A stretch of 64,000 nucleotides of DNA from an uncultured Clostridia bacterium (lineage in GTDB: Bacteria; Bacillota; Clostridia; Christensenellales; CAG-138). A program made the position numbers and the translations under genes. Positions 34,371 to 43,963 of this stretch are shown here, in pieces (position 1 is the first letter of the stretch; each line of letters begins with the position of its first letter). The stretch spans positions 56,493 to 120,492 of the forward strand of contig CALVLD010000003.1 of the NCBI GenBank assembly GCA_944336475.1, read 5' to 3'. The notes beneath the pieces were generated by a model that was given only the letters and a program-made list of their open reading frames with translations, was not told the origin of the DNA and searched no databases.

Positions 34371-35666
34371 TTACGGCTCAATGCCTATTATTGCACCGCC
34401 GTACTCGTTGTTGTAGACGGTGTCGCCCATGCTGTTCCTGTCGCCAAGCGTCAGCTCGCAGGCGTATGTCCTGCCGTTCCGCCAGTATGTGACGGCCAGT
34501 GTTTCTCCGACCTCCATACCTTCAAACGATGCTCTAAGCTCCTCATGCGTTGCCACTGCAGCGCCGTCCACGGCGGTGATAATGTCATCCGCACGCAGAC
34601 CTGCAATGTATGCTGGGCCACCGTCTATTACATAGTGCACAAGCAGCCCCGTCGGCACGGAATATAGCTCCGCACGCTCGGGAGTGACCTCATACACCGA
34701 GAGGCCCAGCCCCGGGCTTTGAGCTTCGCCTGTGTCCATTAGCTCATTCACTATATCCATCACGTCGTTTATGGGGAGTGCAAAGCCCAATCCCTCCGCA
34801 ATTATTGGATCGCCGTATTCGTCATAGCTTGCCACCGTTATCTTTGCCGTAGTGACGCCTATCACAAGGCCGTTCTTATCAAAGAGCGGGCCGCCGCTGT
34901 TGCCGGGGTTTATCGCAGCATCGGTTTGTATGTAGCGATTGACATTGCCGCCCATGTTAACGTACCTGTCCAGACCGCCTACCATACCGTAGGTCGCAGT
35001 GAAATTCAGCTCGTCCTGCGAGGGATTCCCTATGGCAAACACAAACTCCCCGACATGAACGGCGTCGGAGTTGCCTATCTGCAGCGCTGTGAACTCGATC
35101 TTTGTCGGATCCACCTTGAGCACTGCGACGTCGACGTATCTGTCGCCGCCTACAAGCTCGGCTCTGACCTTTTCCCCGCTGAAAGCCTCAACGGTTATGC
35201 TCTTTGCCCCCTCAATCACATGATAATTGGTGACGAGATAGCCGCTTGAATCGATAAAGAAGCCCGTGCCGGAGCTTATAAGCCCCATCTCGGATATTAT
35301 CGTGCCCTCATAGCTGTTGACCACGGCAACGCCGCCCAACACGCTGTCAATCACGTCGGAAAGGTTTGGAGCGGGGGTCGGTGTAGGCGTTGGCGCAGGT
35401 GTGGGTGTGGGTGTAGGCGTGGGCAAAGGCGTGACCGTCGGAACCGCAGTGGGTTCGTGGGTTGTCTGCGCCGTGCTCAGCCTGTGCTCAACGTGCAGGC
35501 AGAGCACGATACCGCCGGTCACAAGCGCACCGACGATGAGGAACACCACCGCCGTAAGCACTATTATGCCTGCGGTGGGAACATGTTTGTGTACTATCTG
35601 CCCTTTGTCATTCATTTTGGGCGTCCCCCTCTCCTCCCCCATATGGGTCTTATCGGTTTTTTGCAT
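34371..35666 (-). CDS. htrA: HtrA/DegP-like serine protease with PDZ domain
   Basis: 431 residues, membrane-anchored. Cytosolic tail, one membrane segment (about 35-55), a Thr-Pro repeat linker (about 70-100), the trypsin-like protease domain with triad His in LVTNYHVIEGA, Asp in VDVAVLKVD, Ser in NPGNSGGPLF, then a C-terminal PDZ domain (about 325-415). It degrades damaged proteins outside the membrane. ATG 35666 follows GGGAGGG. It follows the sensor kinase gene (stop overlaps the start), so it is probably part of that stress-response operon. Confidence 0.95.
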   Translation of the reverse strand: MQKTDKTHMGEERGTPKMNDKGQIVHKHVPTAGIIVLTAVVFLIVGALVTGGIVLCLHVEHRLSTAQTTHEPTAVPTVTPLPTPTPTPTPAPTPTPTPAPNLSDVIDSVLGGVAVVNSYEGTIISEMGLISSGTGFFIDSSGYLVTNYHVIEGAKSITVEAFSGEKVRAELVGGDRYVDVAVLKVDPTKIEFTALQIGNSDAVHVGEFVFAIGNPSQDELNFTATYGMVGGLDRYVNMGGNVNRYIQTDAAINPGNSGGPLFDKNGLVIGVTTAKITVASYDEYGDPIIAEGLGFALPINDVMDIVNELMDTGEAQSPGLGLSVYEVTPERAELYSVPTGLLVHYVIDGGPAYIAGLRADDIITAVDGAAVATHEELRASFEGMEVGETLAVTYWRNGRTYACELTLGDRNSMGDTVYNNEYGGAIIGIEP

Positions 35667-37125
35667 TGCTATCCCTCCCTATAGGCCGCATGCCCCGTTT
35701 AAGCGTGAATGTGAATTTTGTACCTTCCGACGAAGATTCGGCGGTTATCTGCCCACCGTGCTGATCGATTATCAGCTTTGCTATTGAAAGGCCGAGCCCG
35801 GTGCCCGATATGCCGTCCGGCGTGTGCGCCTTCTCAGCTTTGTAGAAGCGTTCAAACACATGGGGCAGATCCTCCTGCGGTATGCCTACGCCGCTGTCCG
35901 CCACAGAAACGGCTATGCCGTGCCTGTCGATACTGCAGGTGAGCGTTATACGCCCGTTGTCTGGGGTATACTTTATGGCGTTATCGACAAGGTTGTGCAG
36001 CACCTGCGATATTCTGTCGGGGTCGCCCTCGGCATATATCCTGCCGTTGGGGATGTTTACTGTCACGTTCATATTCTTTGCCACTATGCGCGCCTCGAAC
36101 GTAATTATCACCCTTCGCATAAGCTCGCCGATATCGAACGTGACCACGTTCAGCTTGTACTGACCCGACTCTATCCTTGCCAGATCAAGCAGATCATTCA
36201 CCATGGCCGTCATCCTGCGGTTCTCATCGAGCACTATCGAGAGGTATGAACCCCACTCCTCCTGTGGTATAGTGCCGTCCTCCATTGCCTCGAGGAAGCC
36301 CCGCATGGATGTGAGCGGAGAACGCAGCTCGTGCGAGACGTTTGCGACGAAGGAGCGCCTTGCCGCCTCAAGTGTATTCAACTCGTTTGCCATTGAGTTG
36401 AAGCTCCTGCCGAGCTCGGCAAGCTCATCGTTGCCCTTTATATTTACACGCCGCAAAAAATCTCCCTTGGAATAGCAGCGCACGACATCCGTCATGTGCG
36501 TTATGGGGTTTGTGATATTCCGCGCAAGCAGCATCGACATCGGCACGGAGACCACAAGGCCGCCGAGCAGGGTCAAAAATGTCGCAAGGAAGACGTCGGC
36601 TATCGAATTGTTTACACCCGTCATGTCGTAGTGGAAGAACAGCACGCCTATCTGTGTACCGTTCGGCTCGACTATGGGGCGAATGGCGGTCATGGTATCG
36701 CTGCCTACATAGCTCAGCAGTATGTTGTGCTCGATGCTGTTATAGTCGCCCCGGCGGACGTCCTCAATGTAGAGGGACATATCCGCACCCTCTGCCACCG
36801 TCCATCGTTCACCCGTCTCCGCATCCGCAAAGAAGCGTGCGCCGAGCTCCTCATCGTCAAAGAAGAGCTGTATATAGGCGTCGTAATGCCGCGCTATTAC
36901 GAGCAGCTCGTCCCTTGCGGTGCGCCGTTTGGCATCATCTATGTACTTTGTTACGGCTATCTCGTTTATGTCATCCGCCTCACGCAGAAGGCTCTGACGA
37001 GTATCTCTCAGATACAGCGAGCGGAAGCCCAGCGCCACAGCAATGCCGAGCGCAAGCAGCAGCACCGCCGTGATCAGCAGGTACCATGCAATCAGCTTGG
37101 CATATACGGTGTGGATTACCTTCAA
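35650..37125 (-). CDS. Sensor histidine kinase
   Basis: 491 residues. Two membrane segments (about 10-35 and 170-195) enclose an extracytoplasmic sensor of ~135 residues, then HAMP (about 195-245), HisKA with FVANVSHELRSPLTSMRG (phospho-His), and the HATPase domain: N box NLVDNAIKY, G1 DSGVGIP, F box HVFERFYK, G2 GTGLGLSI. Partner of the response regulator encoded upstream. The start is TTG 37125 after GAGGTGG, with a 19-base gap to the regulator gene. The signal is unknown; the HtrA gene next to it suggests envelope stress. Confidence 0.93.
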   Translation of the reverse strand: MKVIHTVYAKLIAWYLLITAVLLLALGIAVALGFRSLYLRDTRQSLLREADDINEIAVTKYIDDAKRRTARDELLVIARHYDAYIQLFFDDEELGARFFADAETGERWTVAEGADMSLYIEDVRRGDYNSIEHNILLSYVGSDTMTAIRPIVEPNGTQIGVLFFHYDMTGVNNSIADVFLATFLTLLGGLVVSVPMSMLLARNITNPITHMTDVVRCYSKGDFLRRVNIKGNDELAELGRSFNSMANELNTLEAARRSFVANVSHELRSPLTSMRGFLEAMEDGTIPQEEWGSYLSIVLDENRRMTAMVNDLLDLARIESGQYKLNVVTFDIGELMRRVIITFEARIVAKNMNVTVNIPNGRIYAEGDPDRISQVLHNLVDNAIKYTPDNGRITLTCSIDRHGIAVSVADSGVGIPQEDLPHVFERFYKAEKAHTPDGISGTGLGLSIAKLIIDQHGGQITAESSSEGTKFTFTLKRGMRPIGRDSNAKNR

Positions 37126-37144
37126 AGCTCCACCTCTTGTCCAA

Positions 37145-37831
37145 TCAATCGAGCCTGTCGAATTTGTACCCCACTCGCCATATGGTGCTTATGGCCCAAT
37201 GGGGGCTCTCGCCCAATCTGTCCCTCAGGCGTTTTATATGCACATCCACTGTGCGGCTGTCACCGAAGAAGCCGAAGCCCCACACGCTGTCAAGAAGCTG
37301 CTCCCTTGTGAACACCTTGCCGGCATGGGTGGCAAGGAAGTAGAGCAGTTCTATCTCCTTGGGCGGCATTTCGACCTTTTTGCCCTTGTTTATCACAAGG
37401 TAGTTCTCAAGCGATATTTCCAGATCGCCCACGACGACGGTCTTAGCCTCCTCCGGCTGCATAGAGGAGCGGCGCAGCACCGCCTTTATCCTTGCAACGA
37501 GCTCCTTTGACTCGAAAGGCTTAACTATGTAATCATCCGCGCCGCAGTCCAGCCCCTGCACCCTGTCGCTTATGTCGCCCTTGGCGGTGAGCATTATCAC
37601 GGGGACATCGCTCTGTTTGCGGATGAGCTTGAGTATGTCCCAGCCGTCAAGCCCGGGGAGCATGACATCGAGCAGCACAAGATCGGGCGAGGAGCTGTTG
37701 AACGCCTCAAGTGCGGCATCGCCTCGCTCGCACAGCACGGCCTCATAGCCCTCTTTATTGAGATAGAGCTGCAGTATTTGAAGTATTCGCTTATCGTCAT
37801 CGACGACAAGGATGGTGGTTTTCTTTTCCAT
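37145..37831 (-). CDS. Response regulator, OmpR/PhoB family
   Basis: 228 residues. Receiver domain with acidic pocket VVDDD, phospho-acceptor Asp in LVLLDVMLPGLDG, Thr in MLTAKG and Lys in YIVKPFESKEL; winged helix DNA-binding domain with PPKEIELLYFLATHAGKVFTREQLL and VDVHIKRLRDRLGE. Probable regulator of the operon htrA and beyond; first gene of the two-component pair. Confidence 0.96.
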   Translation of the reverse strand: MEKKTTILVVDDDKRILQILQLYLNKEGYEAVLCERGDAALEAFNSSSPDLVLLDVMLPGLDGWDILKLIRKQSDVPVIMLTAKGDISDRVQGLDCGADDYIVKPFESKELVARIKAVLRRSSMQPEEAKTVVVGDLEISLENYLVINKGKKVEMPPKEIELLYFLATHAGKVFTREQLLDSVWGFGFFGDSRTVDVHIKRLRDRLGESPHWAISTIWRVGYKFDRLD

Positions 37832-37843
37832 ACGGTTCCCCTT

Positions 37844-38251
37844 TCAGTGCGATTCGACCGTAATGCCGTTTGCCTTGAAGAGTGACGCCGTGACGCCGTC
37901 CCCCTTGCAGAGCTTGCCCGTGAAGGAGCCGTCATAGACCATGCCGCATCCGCAGGAAGGGCTGTGCGCCTTGAGCACCGCATGTGTGGCGCCGACAGAC
38001 TTGGCTATCCGCAGGGCCTCCATCGCACCCCTGACGAAGTTTTCGGTAACATCCCTGCCGTCACGGGACATCACACGCCCATCGGGGGCTATCTCGGAGG
38101 GCTCCCTTGGTATGGGCAGACCGCCGAGCTGCTCCGGGCACACGGCTACCGCCTTGCCCTCCCTAACCAGCCGGGCTATCTCCTCATCGGGCTTTGAGCC
38201 GCCGTCATAGCGACAGCATGCGCCGGTAAAGCATTTCGATACAATTATCAT
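37844..38251 (-). CDS. DUF523 family protein
   Basis: 135 residues. Conserved Cys pattern VSKCFTGACCRYDG, CPEQLGGLPIPREPSEI and HSPSCGCG...YDGSF are DUF523 hallmarks; a cofactor or metal is likely but the function is unknown. Located upstream of the two-component genes on the same strand, 12 bases before the response regulator start. Confidence 0.88.
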   Translation of the reverse strand: MIIVSKCFTGACCRYDGGSKPDEEIARLVREGKAVAVCPEQLGGLPIPREPSEIAPDGRVMSRDGRDVTENFVRGAMEALRIAKSVGATHAVLKAHSPSCGCGMVYDGSFTGKLCKGDGVTASLFKANGITVESH

Positions 38252-38295
38252 GATACACCACCAAATATGAATTTTCTGTAAACAATCGCCCTGCG

Positions 38296-40665
38296 CTACC
38301 TGAGCGTGACCACGGTCACGCCGTAGTCGCCCTCGCCATAGTTACCGTTGCGGAAGCTCTTGCAGTGCTCGTGCTTTTTGAGGTAGGCCTGCACGCCTGC
38401 ACGGAGCGCACCCGTGCCCTTGCCGTGGATTATACTGACCTCCGCCAGACCCTGCCGCTTGGCATTGGCAAGGTAGCGATCTATGAGTATCTTGGCATCG
38501 TCGACGGTGGAACCTCGGATGTCCAGTTCCAGCCCCACCGTTGCGGAAGGATCGAACTCTATCCGGTGATCCATGACCTCCTGCCTGGGCTCTGCGACCT
38601 CACGCAGGTCATCGACCCGAACATTGAGCTTGATTATGCCCACCTGCACGGCCACCTCGCCGTTTTTGACATTGCCTATGACGGTGCCGATCTTGTCCAG
38701 CGACGCCACCCTCACGGTCTGGCCCGGCGTAATGAACCTGGGGGCCTTGCCGTCTATCGCCTTTTTCTGCTCGCTCACGGCATCGTAGAGCTCCTTATCG
38801 GTCTTGCGGACGGCGTCTCTTGCGGACTGTATCGCCCTGTCCGCAGCACGCTGATCCAGGTTCTTTACGGCTCGGAGCTGTGCGACTATATCCTCCATCT
38901 CACGTCTGGTATCCGCAACTATCTTCCTGGCCTCCTCCCGTGCCTTAAGGCGCATATCGGCCTTATCATCCTCAAACCTCCTGCGCTCGGCACGCATATC
39001 GGCACGCAGCGCCTCAAGCTCAAGCCTTGCCTCCTCTGCACGGCGCCGCTCATCCTCCGCACGGCGTTTTTCATCCTCGGCGTTGGAAAGCACAGTTTCA
39101 AAGTCCACATCCTGCTTGGACAGGCGACCCCTTGCGGACTCTATTACGGACTCGTCCAGACCGAGCCGCTTTGATATCTCGAATGCGTTGGATTTGCCCG
39201 GTATGCCTATGAACAGGCGATATGTAGGGCAGAGCCTGTCGACATCGAACTCCATGGATGCATTCTGCATGCCCTCATGGGTGAGCGCAAACGCCTTTAT
39301 CTCGCTGTAGTGCGTCGTGGCGACGGTACGGCAGTCCCTCATATGCAGCTCCTCCAATATGGCCATGGCAAGCGCAGCGCCCTCCACGGGATCAGTGCCT
39401 GCGCCGAGCTCATCGAGCAGCACGAGCGAACGCTCGTCCGCCTCCGTAAGTATACCGACTATGTTGCGCATATGCGATGAGAATGTGGACAGCGACTGCT
39501 CTATGGACTGCTCATCGCCTATGTCGGCATACACGCCCCCGAACACGGCGAGCTCCGTGCCCACATCCGCAGGCACAAACAGCCCCGACTGCGCCATGAG
39601 CACGAACAGACCGACGGTCTTTATGGTGACCGTCTTGCCGCCCGTATTCGGGCCGGTGACTATCAGCGTTTTGAAATCCTGCCCGAGCCATATGTCTATG
39701 GGCACGACGGTATCCTTGGGTATGAGGGGATGTCTGCCCTTTTTTATGACTATGCGCCCCGAGTCATTCAGCCTGGGACGGACGGCACGCATCTCACGGG
39801 CCAGCTTTGCCTTTGCAAAGCACAGGTCTATCTCGCCCAGCGTAAGAAGATCCTGATATATGTCGTTTGCGGAGGGCTTTACCATCTCGGTCAGCTCGGT
39901 GAGTATGCGCTCCACCTCCACAGCCTCCTCCATGGCGAGCCGTTTGTATTCGTTGCCCAGCTCCACCACAGCCGAGGGCTCTATGAACAGCGTAGCTCCG
40001 CTGCCGGACTGGTCATGTATGAGGCCGGGCACGTTTTGGCGGAACTCCTGCTTTACCGGAATCACAAATCTGCCGTTCCGTATAGTAACCAGCGGCTCCT
40101 GAAGGTATTTGGCGTATGTGGAGGAATGTATCATATCGTTGAGCCTTGCCCTTACACGCTCGTTCGCCTGCCGCATGCTGCGGCGTATCCTTGCAAGCGC
40201 AGGGGACGCCCCATCGAACACCTCGTCCTCACTCAGTATGCAGCGCTGTATCTCCTCCTCAACGGAGCGATGGGTCATGAGCCCTGCGGCAAGGTTCTGC
40301 AGCAGTGCGAATGACTCGGAATCGTCCTCCTTACGGGGAGCTGCAAGTTGCTCCCTTGCCGCCCGTATGGCCTTCAGGCAGCGGCCGATGTTCAAAAGCT
40401 CTCCACAGGAGAGGAACAGCACCGCATTCATGCGCTTTAGAGAGGAGCGCATATCCGGGAAGTCATCCACCGGTGAATACCCCGTGCGCATATAGTACGC
40501 CTCCGCAGCGTCGGTGAGAGCAAGCTCCGCATTAGCGTCGTCAAGCTCGTCAAATGGCCTGAGTACCTGTGCAAGCTCCCGTGATACGCAGCATCCGCAG
40601 CGAAGTGCGAGCTGCTCTGTTATCTTGTTGTATTCAAGTGTTTTTAATACCTTTTCGGTTATCAT
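38296..40665 (-). CDS. mutS2: Endonuclease MutS2
   Basis: 789 residues, normal. MutS-like clamp/lever regions, ATPase with Walker A GPNTGGKTVTIK and Walker B LVLLDELGAGTDP, a coiled coil rich in Glu/Arg (about 515-640), and the C-terminal Smr nuclease domain with LDIRGSTVDDA and IIHGKGTGALR. In Firmicutes MutS2 acts on collided ribosomes as well as suppressing recombination. The Smr residues are intact. Confidence 0.95.
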   Translation of the reverse strand: MITEKVLKTLEYNKITEQLALRCGCCVSRELAQVLRPFDELDDANAELALTDAAEAYYMRTGYSPVDDFPDMRSSLKRMNAVLFLSCGELLNIGRCLKAIRAAREQLAAPRKEDDSESFALLQNLAAGLMTHRSVEEEIQRCILSEDEVFDGASPALARIRRSMRQANERVRARLNDMIHSSTYAKYLQEPLVTIRNGRFVIPVKQEFRQNVPGLIHDQSGSGATLFIEPSAVVELGNEYKRLAMEEAVEVERILTELTEMVKPSANDIYQDLLTLGEIDLCFAKAKLAREMRAVRPRLNDSGRIVIKKGRHPLIPKDTVVPIDIWLGQDFKTLIVTGPNTGGKTVTIKTVGLFVLMAQSGLFVPADVGTELAVFGGVYADIGDEQSIEQSLSTFSSHMRNIVGILTEADERSLVLLDELGAGTDPVEGAALAMAILEELHMRDCRTVATTHYSEIKAFALTHEGMQNASMEFDVDRLCPTYRLFIGIPGKSNAFEISKRLGLDESVIESARGRLSKQDVDFETVLSNAEDEKRRAEDERRRAEEARLELEALRADMRAERRRFEDDKADMRLKAREEARKIVADTRREMEDIVAQLRAVKNLDQRAADRAIQSARDAVRKTDKELYDAVSEQKKAIDGKAPRFITPGQTVRVASLDKIGTVIGNVKNGEVAVQVGIIKLNVRVDDLREVAEPRQEVMDHRIEFDPSATVGLELDIRGSTVDDAKILIDRYLANAKRQGLAEVSIIHGKGTGALRAGVQAYLKKHEHCKSFRNGNYGEGDYGVTVVTLR

Positions 40666-40675
40666 GTCATCTCCG

Positions 40676-42760
40676 TCAGTTCACACGGCGGTTCCAATGC
40701 CCACGGGTGAAGTCCGCCGGCCTCTCGCCGCCTGTTTTGATAGCACGCACCGCTGCGGCAGCATCATCGCCGCATTCGATAACGGCACCGTAAGCATACA
40801 CCATGCCTGCCTCATGTACAATATCGCAGGTATAGGTGATGCTGCAATTATTCATACGGACAAGGCAATACCTGCCGTTGTCATCGCCAAAGCGCATATT
40901 CGAGAGCGGAAAGCGCCTGCCCTCTCCGTCCGTGACAACCCCTGCCGAGCCCCTACAGCTTTGACACCCCCTGTATTCCTTTACAGGACAGTGCAGAAGC
41001 TGCATGAGCGGCGTTCTGCCGTATACGTTGATTATCATGGCAGAGCCGAAACCATTCGACAGGCTCCTAAGCTGCGCCGAGGTAAGCTCCGGCGAGGGTA
41101 TGACCCCCGTAAAGCCCATGTCCAGCAGCATATTCATGCTTGCGCTGTTGCAGACATTCACACCGATGCCGGCAATGCGCTCGGACAGATGCTCCACCAT
41201 GGCTGCCTGCCCTATATTATTGACCTCCGCACCCGAAAAAACGCCGCTATCGATCAGCCTTTTGTATGCGGAATGTGCGCCTTGGGTAAGCAGGACATTG
41301 GGCAGGGCTATCCACAGATGCGGAAAGCCCATATCCTCCGCCGTCTTCAGCTCAAATGCAGCCGGCTCGACGGGCTCTATCGCCACAATATCGGCGCCTG
41401 CGGCTATCGCAGCCCGCGCCTGCGCCACCGTGCGCACCTTTACATAGCACAGAGGACTACCGTTGGCAGGCGTACGGTGGTGCATATGCGCCTCCGCTGC
41501 AGCCCTTGATACATCTGCCTCCCTGCGCTCGAGCATGGCTGCGGCAAGCTCATCCGCCGCACGTCTGCGCATGGCGTTGACGGTGGACACGGGTATGAAT
41601 CCGCCTCCCGACACCTCAACGCTCCCTACAGCAAACGCCGTGCCGCCGAGCTTTGCTATCTGGGCGGCATAGCGGCCGGGATTGAACTCCCTTTGGGAGA
41701 CCTCTGCGGCATCGCCCGTAACGGTGACGCTACGGCCCTTGCACTCGAGGGTGAGCTCTGACGGCATATGGGGCGTCACCTCAAGCCTTGCGACTATCGG
41801 CACGGATCTTTTCTCCCCCTGTACTGACCGCTGCGCCTCACCCACAAGCCCTCTGTCTGGGCGTGCCCGGCCTATGCCGCCGGTACGCACGCTGTCGGAA
41901 TACAGGTGGGAGGTGGAGAACTCTCCTCGGTTGAATATGTCGAATAGCTTGGCGCGGGAATCCGCCGCCGCTCTGCCATCGAGGGCATTGCGGTATATGC
42001 GTGTGACCGTTGCAACGTACTCGGGAGACTTCATCCTCCCCTCTATCTTGAAGCTTACTATGCCCGCATCCCTCAGTGCGCCAAGCTCGTCTATCATGCA
42101 GATGTCGTTTGGGGAGAGGCAGAGCTCCTCCTCCGATGCACGGCGCGCCTGTGCTACTGTTGCACACTTTCGGCAGGGCTGGGCACAGCTTCCGCGGTTG
42201 CCGCTTCTCTCCCCGGCCATAGACGAGTAGAGGCAGCTACCGGAAAAGCCCATACAGAGAGCGCCGTGGCAGAAGAACTCAAGCTCCAGATCCGACATCG
42301 AGTGCAGTCTGCGTATCTCGATCAGCGGCAGCTCCCGTGACAGCACCGCCCGTGTTATGCCGTTTTTGCGGCAGAACTCGACGCCGCCGATGTCATGTAT
42401 GCCCATCTGGGTGCTGGCGTGTATGGCAAGGCCGGGCAGCTCTGCTCGAAGTATTTTTGCAAGGCCGACGTCCTGGACTATCACGGCATCGCACCCCAAA
42501 CGATACGCCATTGCGGCAAAGCTCACGGCATCGTACAGCTCCCTGTCAAAGAGCAGCGTGTTGAGCGTGATATGGGTCTTTACCCCCCTGAGGCGGCAAT
42601 AATCTATTGCCTCTCTGAGCGATTCGCCCGAGAAATTTTCCGCCCCTCGCCTTGCGTTGAACTCGCCGCCGCCAAAGTAGACGGCATCTGCGCCGTTCTG
42701 AACGGCGGCGATCAAGCATTGCATATTGCCGGCAGGGGCAAGAAGCTCAGTATGTTCCAC
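40676..42760 (-). CDS. U32 family peptidase
   Basis: 694 residues. ELLAPAGNMQCLIAAVQNGADAVYFGG, EFFCHGALCMGFSGSCLYSS and the Cys cluster GNRGSCAQPCR are U32 features. A second domain with collagenase-like (DUF3656) segments occupies the C-terminal half. The frame extends to 42907, but GTG 42760 is chosen: it follows GACGGAG and conserved sequence starts directly. Known relatives act on collagen or in tRNA hydroxylation (TrhP); which applies here is unclear. Confidence 0.88.
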   Translation of the reverse strand: MEHTELLAPAGNMQCLIAAVQNGADAVYFGGGEFNARRGAENFSGESLREAIDYCRLRGVKTHITLNTLLFDRELYDAVSFAAMAYRLGCDAVIVQDVGLAKILRAELPGLAIHASTQMGIHDIGGVEFCRKNGITRAVLSRELPLIEIRRLHSMSDLELEFFCHGALCMGFSGSCLYSSMAGERSGNRGSCAQPCRKCATVAQARRASEEELCLSPNDICMIDELGALRDAGIVSFKIEGRMKSPEYVATVTRIYRNALDGRAAADSRAKLFDIFNRGEFSTSHLYSDSVRTGGIGRARPDRGLVGEAQRSVQGEKRSVPIVARLEVTPHMPSELTLECKGRSVTVTGDAAEVSQREFNPGRYAAQIAKLGGTAFAVGSVEVSGGGFIPVSTVNAMRRRAADELAAAMLERREADVSRAAAEAHMHHRTPANGSPLCYVKVRTVAQARAAIAAGADIVAIEPVEPAAFELKTAEDMGFPHLWIALPNVLLTQGAHSAYKRLIDSGVFSGAEVNNIGQAAMVEHLSERIAGIGVNVCNSASMNMLLDMGFTGVIPSPELTSAQLRSLSNGFGSAMIINVYGRTPLMQLLHCPVKEYRGCQSCRGSAGVVTDGEGRRFPLSNMRFGDDNGRYCLVRMNNCSITYTCDIVHEAGMVYAYGAVIECGDDAAAAVRAIKTGGERPADFTRGHWNRRVN

Positions 42761-42775
42761 AGCAGATAACTCCGT

Positions 42776-42815
42776 CAAAAAACAATAGGCCGAGCATGGG
42801 AAACAGCTCCGGCCT
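42776..42815 (-). terminator. Rho-independent terminator after zapA
   Basis: AGGCCGGAGC / GCTCGGCCT stem followed on the minus strand by ATTGTTTTTTG, between zapA and the U32 gene. Confidence 0.75.
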
Positions 42816-42869
42816 GATACATGCGCACACGGCACAGCGCAAGCGCCTTGTGCGTACACGTTTTGAACG

Positions 42870-43190
42870 TTACACCCCGACGCGCTTTTTTGTCTCCATC
42901 CGCTCAAACGGATGCTTCACCGGGGCAGGTGTCCTTGGCATCTCACGAAGCTGGGCTATTTTTTCATCCAGCGCCTTATACTCCGCCTGCAGCCTTTGAA
43001 GCTCATCCTCAAGATTGAGCATGGCAAGCAAAACGCACTTGTTTGCAGCAAGATTAGGATACCGAGATTGAACGTCTTCAATGCGGCCGCTCACCGATGC
43101 GGCAAGCCCTCGCATATACTCCTCGCTCTCAGTGCCGGAAAGGCGGAATATTTGACCGCCGACCTCAATAGTGACCTTGGTTTTTTCCAT
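42870..43190 (-). CDS. zapA: Cell division protein ZapA
   Basis: 106 residues. N-terminal KVTIEVGGQIFRLSGTESEEYMR fits the ZapA fold that bundles FtsZ filaments at the Z-ring; a coiled coil follows (about 62-85). ATG 43190 follows GGGGTGG. The frame opens far upstream (43337), which would run through the promoter. Own promoter and terminator make it a single-gene unit. Confidence 0.85.
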   Translation of the reverse strand: MEKTKVTIEVGGQIFRLSGTESEEYMRGLAASVSGRIEDVQSRYPNLAANKCVLLAMLNLEDELQRLQAEYKALDEKIAQLREMPRTPAPVKHPFERMETKKRVGV

Positions 43191-43222
43191 AAATTGCACC
43201 ACCCCTACTGTTCCTTGCGTAT

Positions 43223-43251
43223 ATTGTACCACAATATATGCGATCATGCAA
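43223..43251 (-). promoter_or_regulatory. Promoter for zapA
   Basis: Minus strand TTGCAT (43251-43246), 17 bases, TACAAT (43228-43223), about 33 bases before the start codon. Confidence 0.75.
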
Positions 43252-43404
43252 CCTTTTTCCGCTATTCTCGGCATAAAATTTGCATAATGGCGGTTTCTGC
43301 CGAAAGCGAAGCGGAGAGGGCGCGCGCCCCTCCGCATTCGTTAACTCATTATTGTCTCGAATATGGTATGACCTAAGCCGACAGACGACCGGTCAGCCAT
43401 GCCA

Positions 43405-43674
43405 TCAGCCTCTGCGGGCGGCAAAGCATTCGCTGCAATAGATGGGCCTGTCGTTCTTCGGCTCGAACGGAATCTTGGTGGGCTTGCCGCACTGTGCGCA
43501 AATCGCATCATACATCACACGCTCACTGCGAGATGCGGCCTTGCGGTTGTTCCTGCACTCCTTGCAACGGACGGGCTCATTCTTGAAGCCCTTCTCGGCA
43601 TAGAATTGCTGCTCTCGGACTGTAAACACGAACTCGTTGCCGCAATCCTTGCAAACCAGTACTTTGTCTTCCAT
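43405..43674 (-). CDS. Small zinc-ribbon protein (zf-trcl type)
   Basis: 89 residues with three Cys-pair groups: LVCKDCGNEFVF, VRCKECRNN, ICAQCGKPT and YCSECF, giving two zinc-binding sites. Matches the widespread "probable zinc-ribbon" family with QQFYAEKGF. Function unknown. ATG 43674; it follows a ~230-base structured RNA on the same strand and is likely in the same transcript. Confidence 0.85.
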   Translation of the reverse strand: MEDKVLVCKDCGNEFVFTVREQQFYAEKGFKNEPVRCKECRNNRKAASRSERVMYDAICAQCGKPTKIPFEPKNDRPIYCSECFAARRG

Positions 43675-43702
43675 TGGATAAAATCCCCTTGCGTAGTATT
43701 TT

Positions 43703-43931
43703 TTGGCCTCCGACTGACGGCTGACGCTGGTTTTTGACCCCGCACTCGCCTGTTGGCGCTATCGCTACCCGATATCGATCTCTCACTACACACGCTCTCA
43801 GCCACGGTGGACTGACAGGACTTACTTCTAAACCGCACCATGCTCACGGGGACTTTGCCCCGCTTACGCGGATCGCTTCGCCTGCGACTGGCATCGACTT
43901 TCAACCACAGACCCGTTAAACATCGGCCACT
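43703..43931 (-). ncRNA. Structured non-coding RNA, probably raiA motif
   Basis: Non-coding stretch between its own promoter and the zinc-ribbon gene. The ends pair (TGGCC near 43928 with GGCCA near 43706). Inside are blocks such as GATGTTTAACGGGTC, GTTGAAAGTCGATGCCAGTC, GGCGAAGCGATCCGCGTAAG and GGGGCAAAGTCCCC that form local stems. This matches my recollection of the raiA RNA of Firmicutes, large, abundant and linked to sporulation; the name is from memory and needs a covariance-model check. Confidence 0.6.
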
Positions 43932-43934
43932 GCG

Positions 43935-43963
43935 ATTATACCGTATGCGTTTCATTTTTGCAA
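43935..43963 (-). promoter_or_regulatory. Promoter of the structured RNA
   Basis: Minus strand TTGCAA (43963-43958), 17 bases, TATAAT (43940-43935), placing the transcript start at the 5' arm of the closing stem. Confidence 0.8.

Noticed and set aside
35380..35440. Short repeated ACC/GGTGTNGG units that look like a small CRISPR or tandem array
   Set aside because: They encode the Thr-Pro linker of HtrA; the repeat is in frame and has no spacers.
34371..35666. Possible stand-alone PDZ gene
   Set aside because: PDZ part is the C-terminal end of a continuous HtrA frame.
43223..43260. A partial match to the ECF-like boxes (CAACCTTT near 43248) before zapA
   Set aside because: Spacer is right but the second box reads TCGGCA instead of TGCGTT, and it points away from zapA; probably chance.
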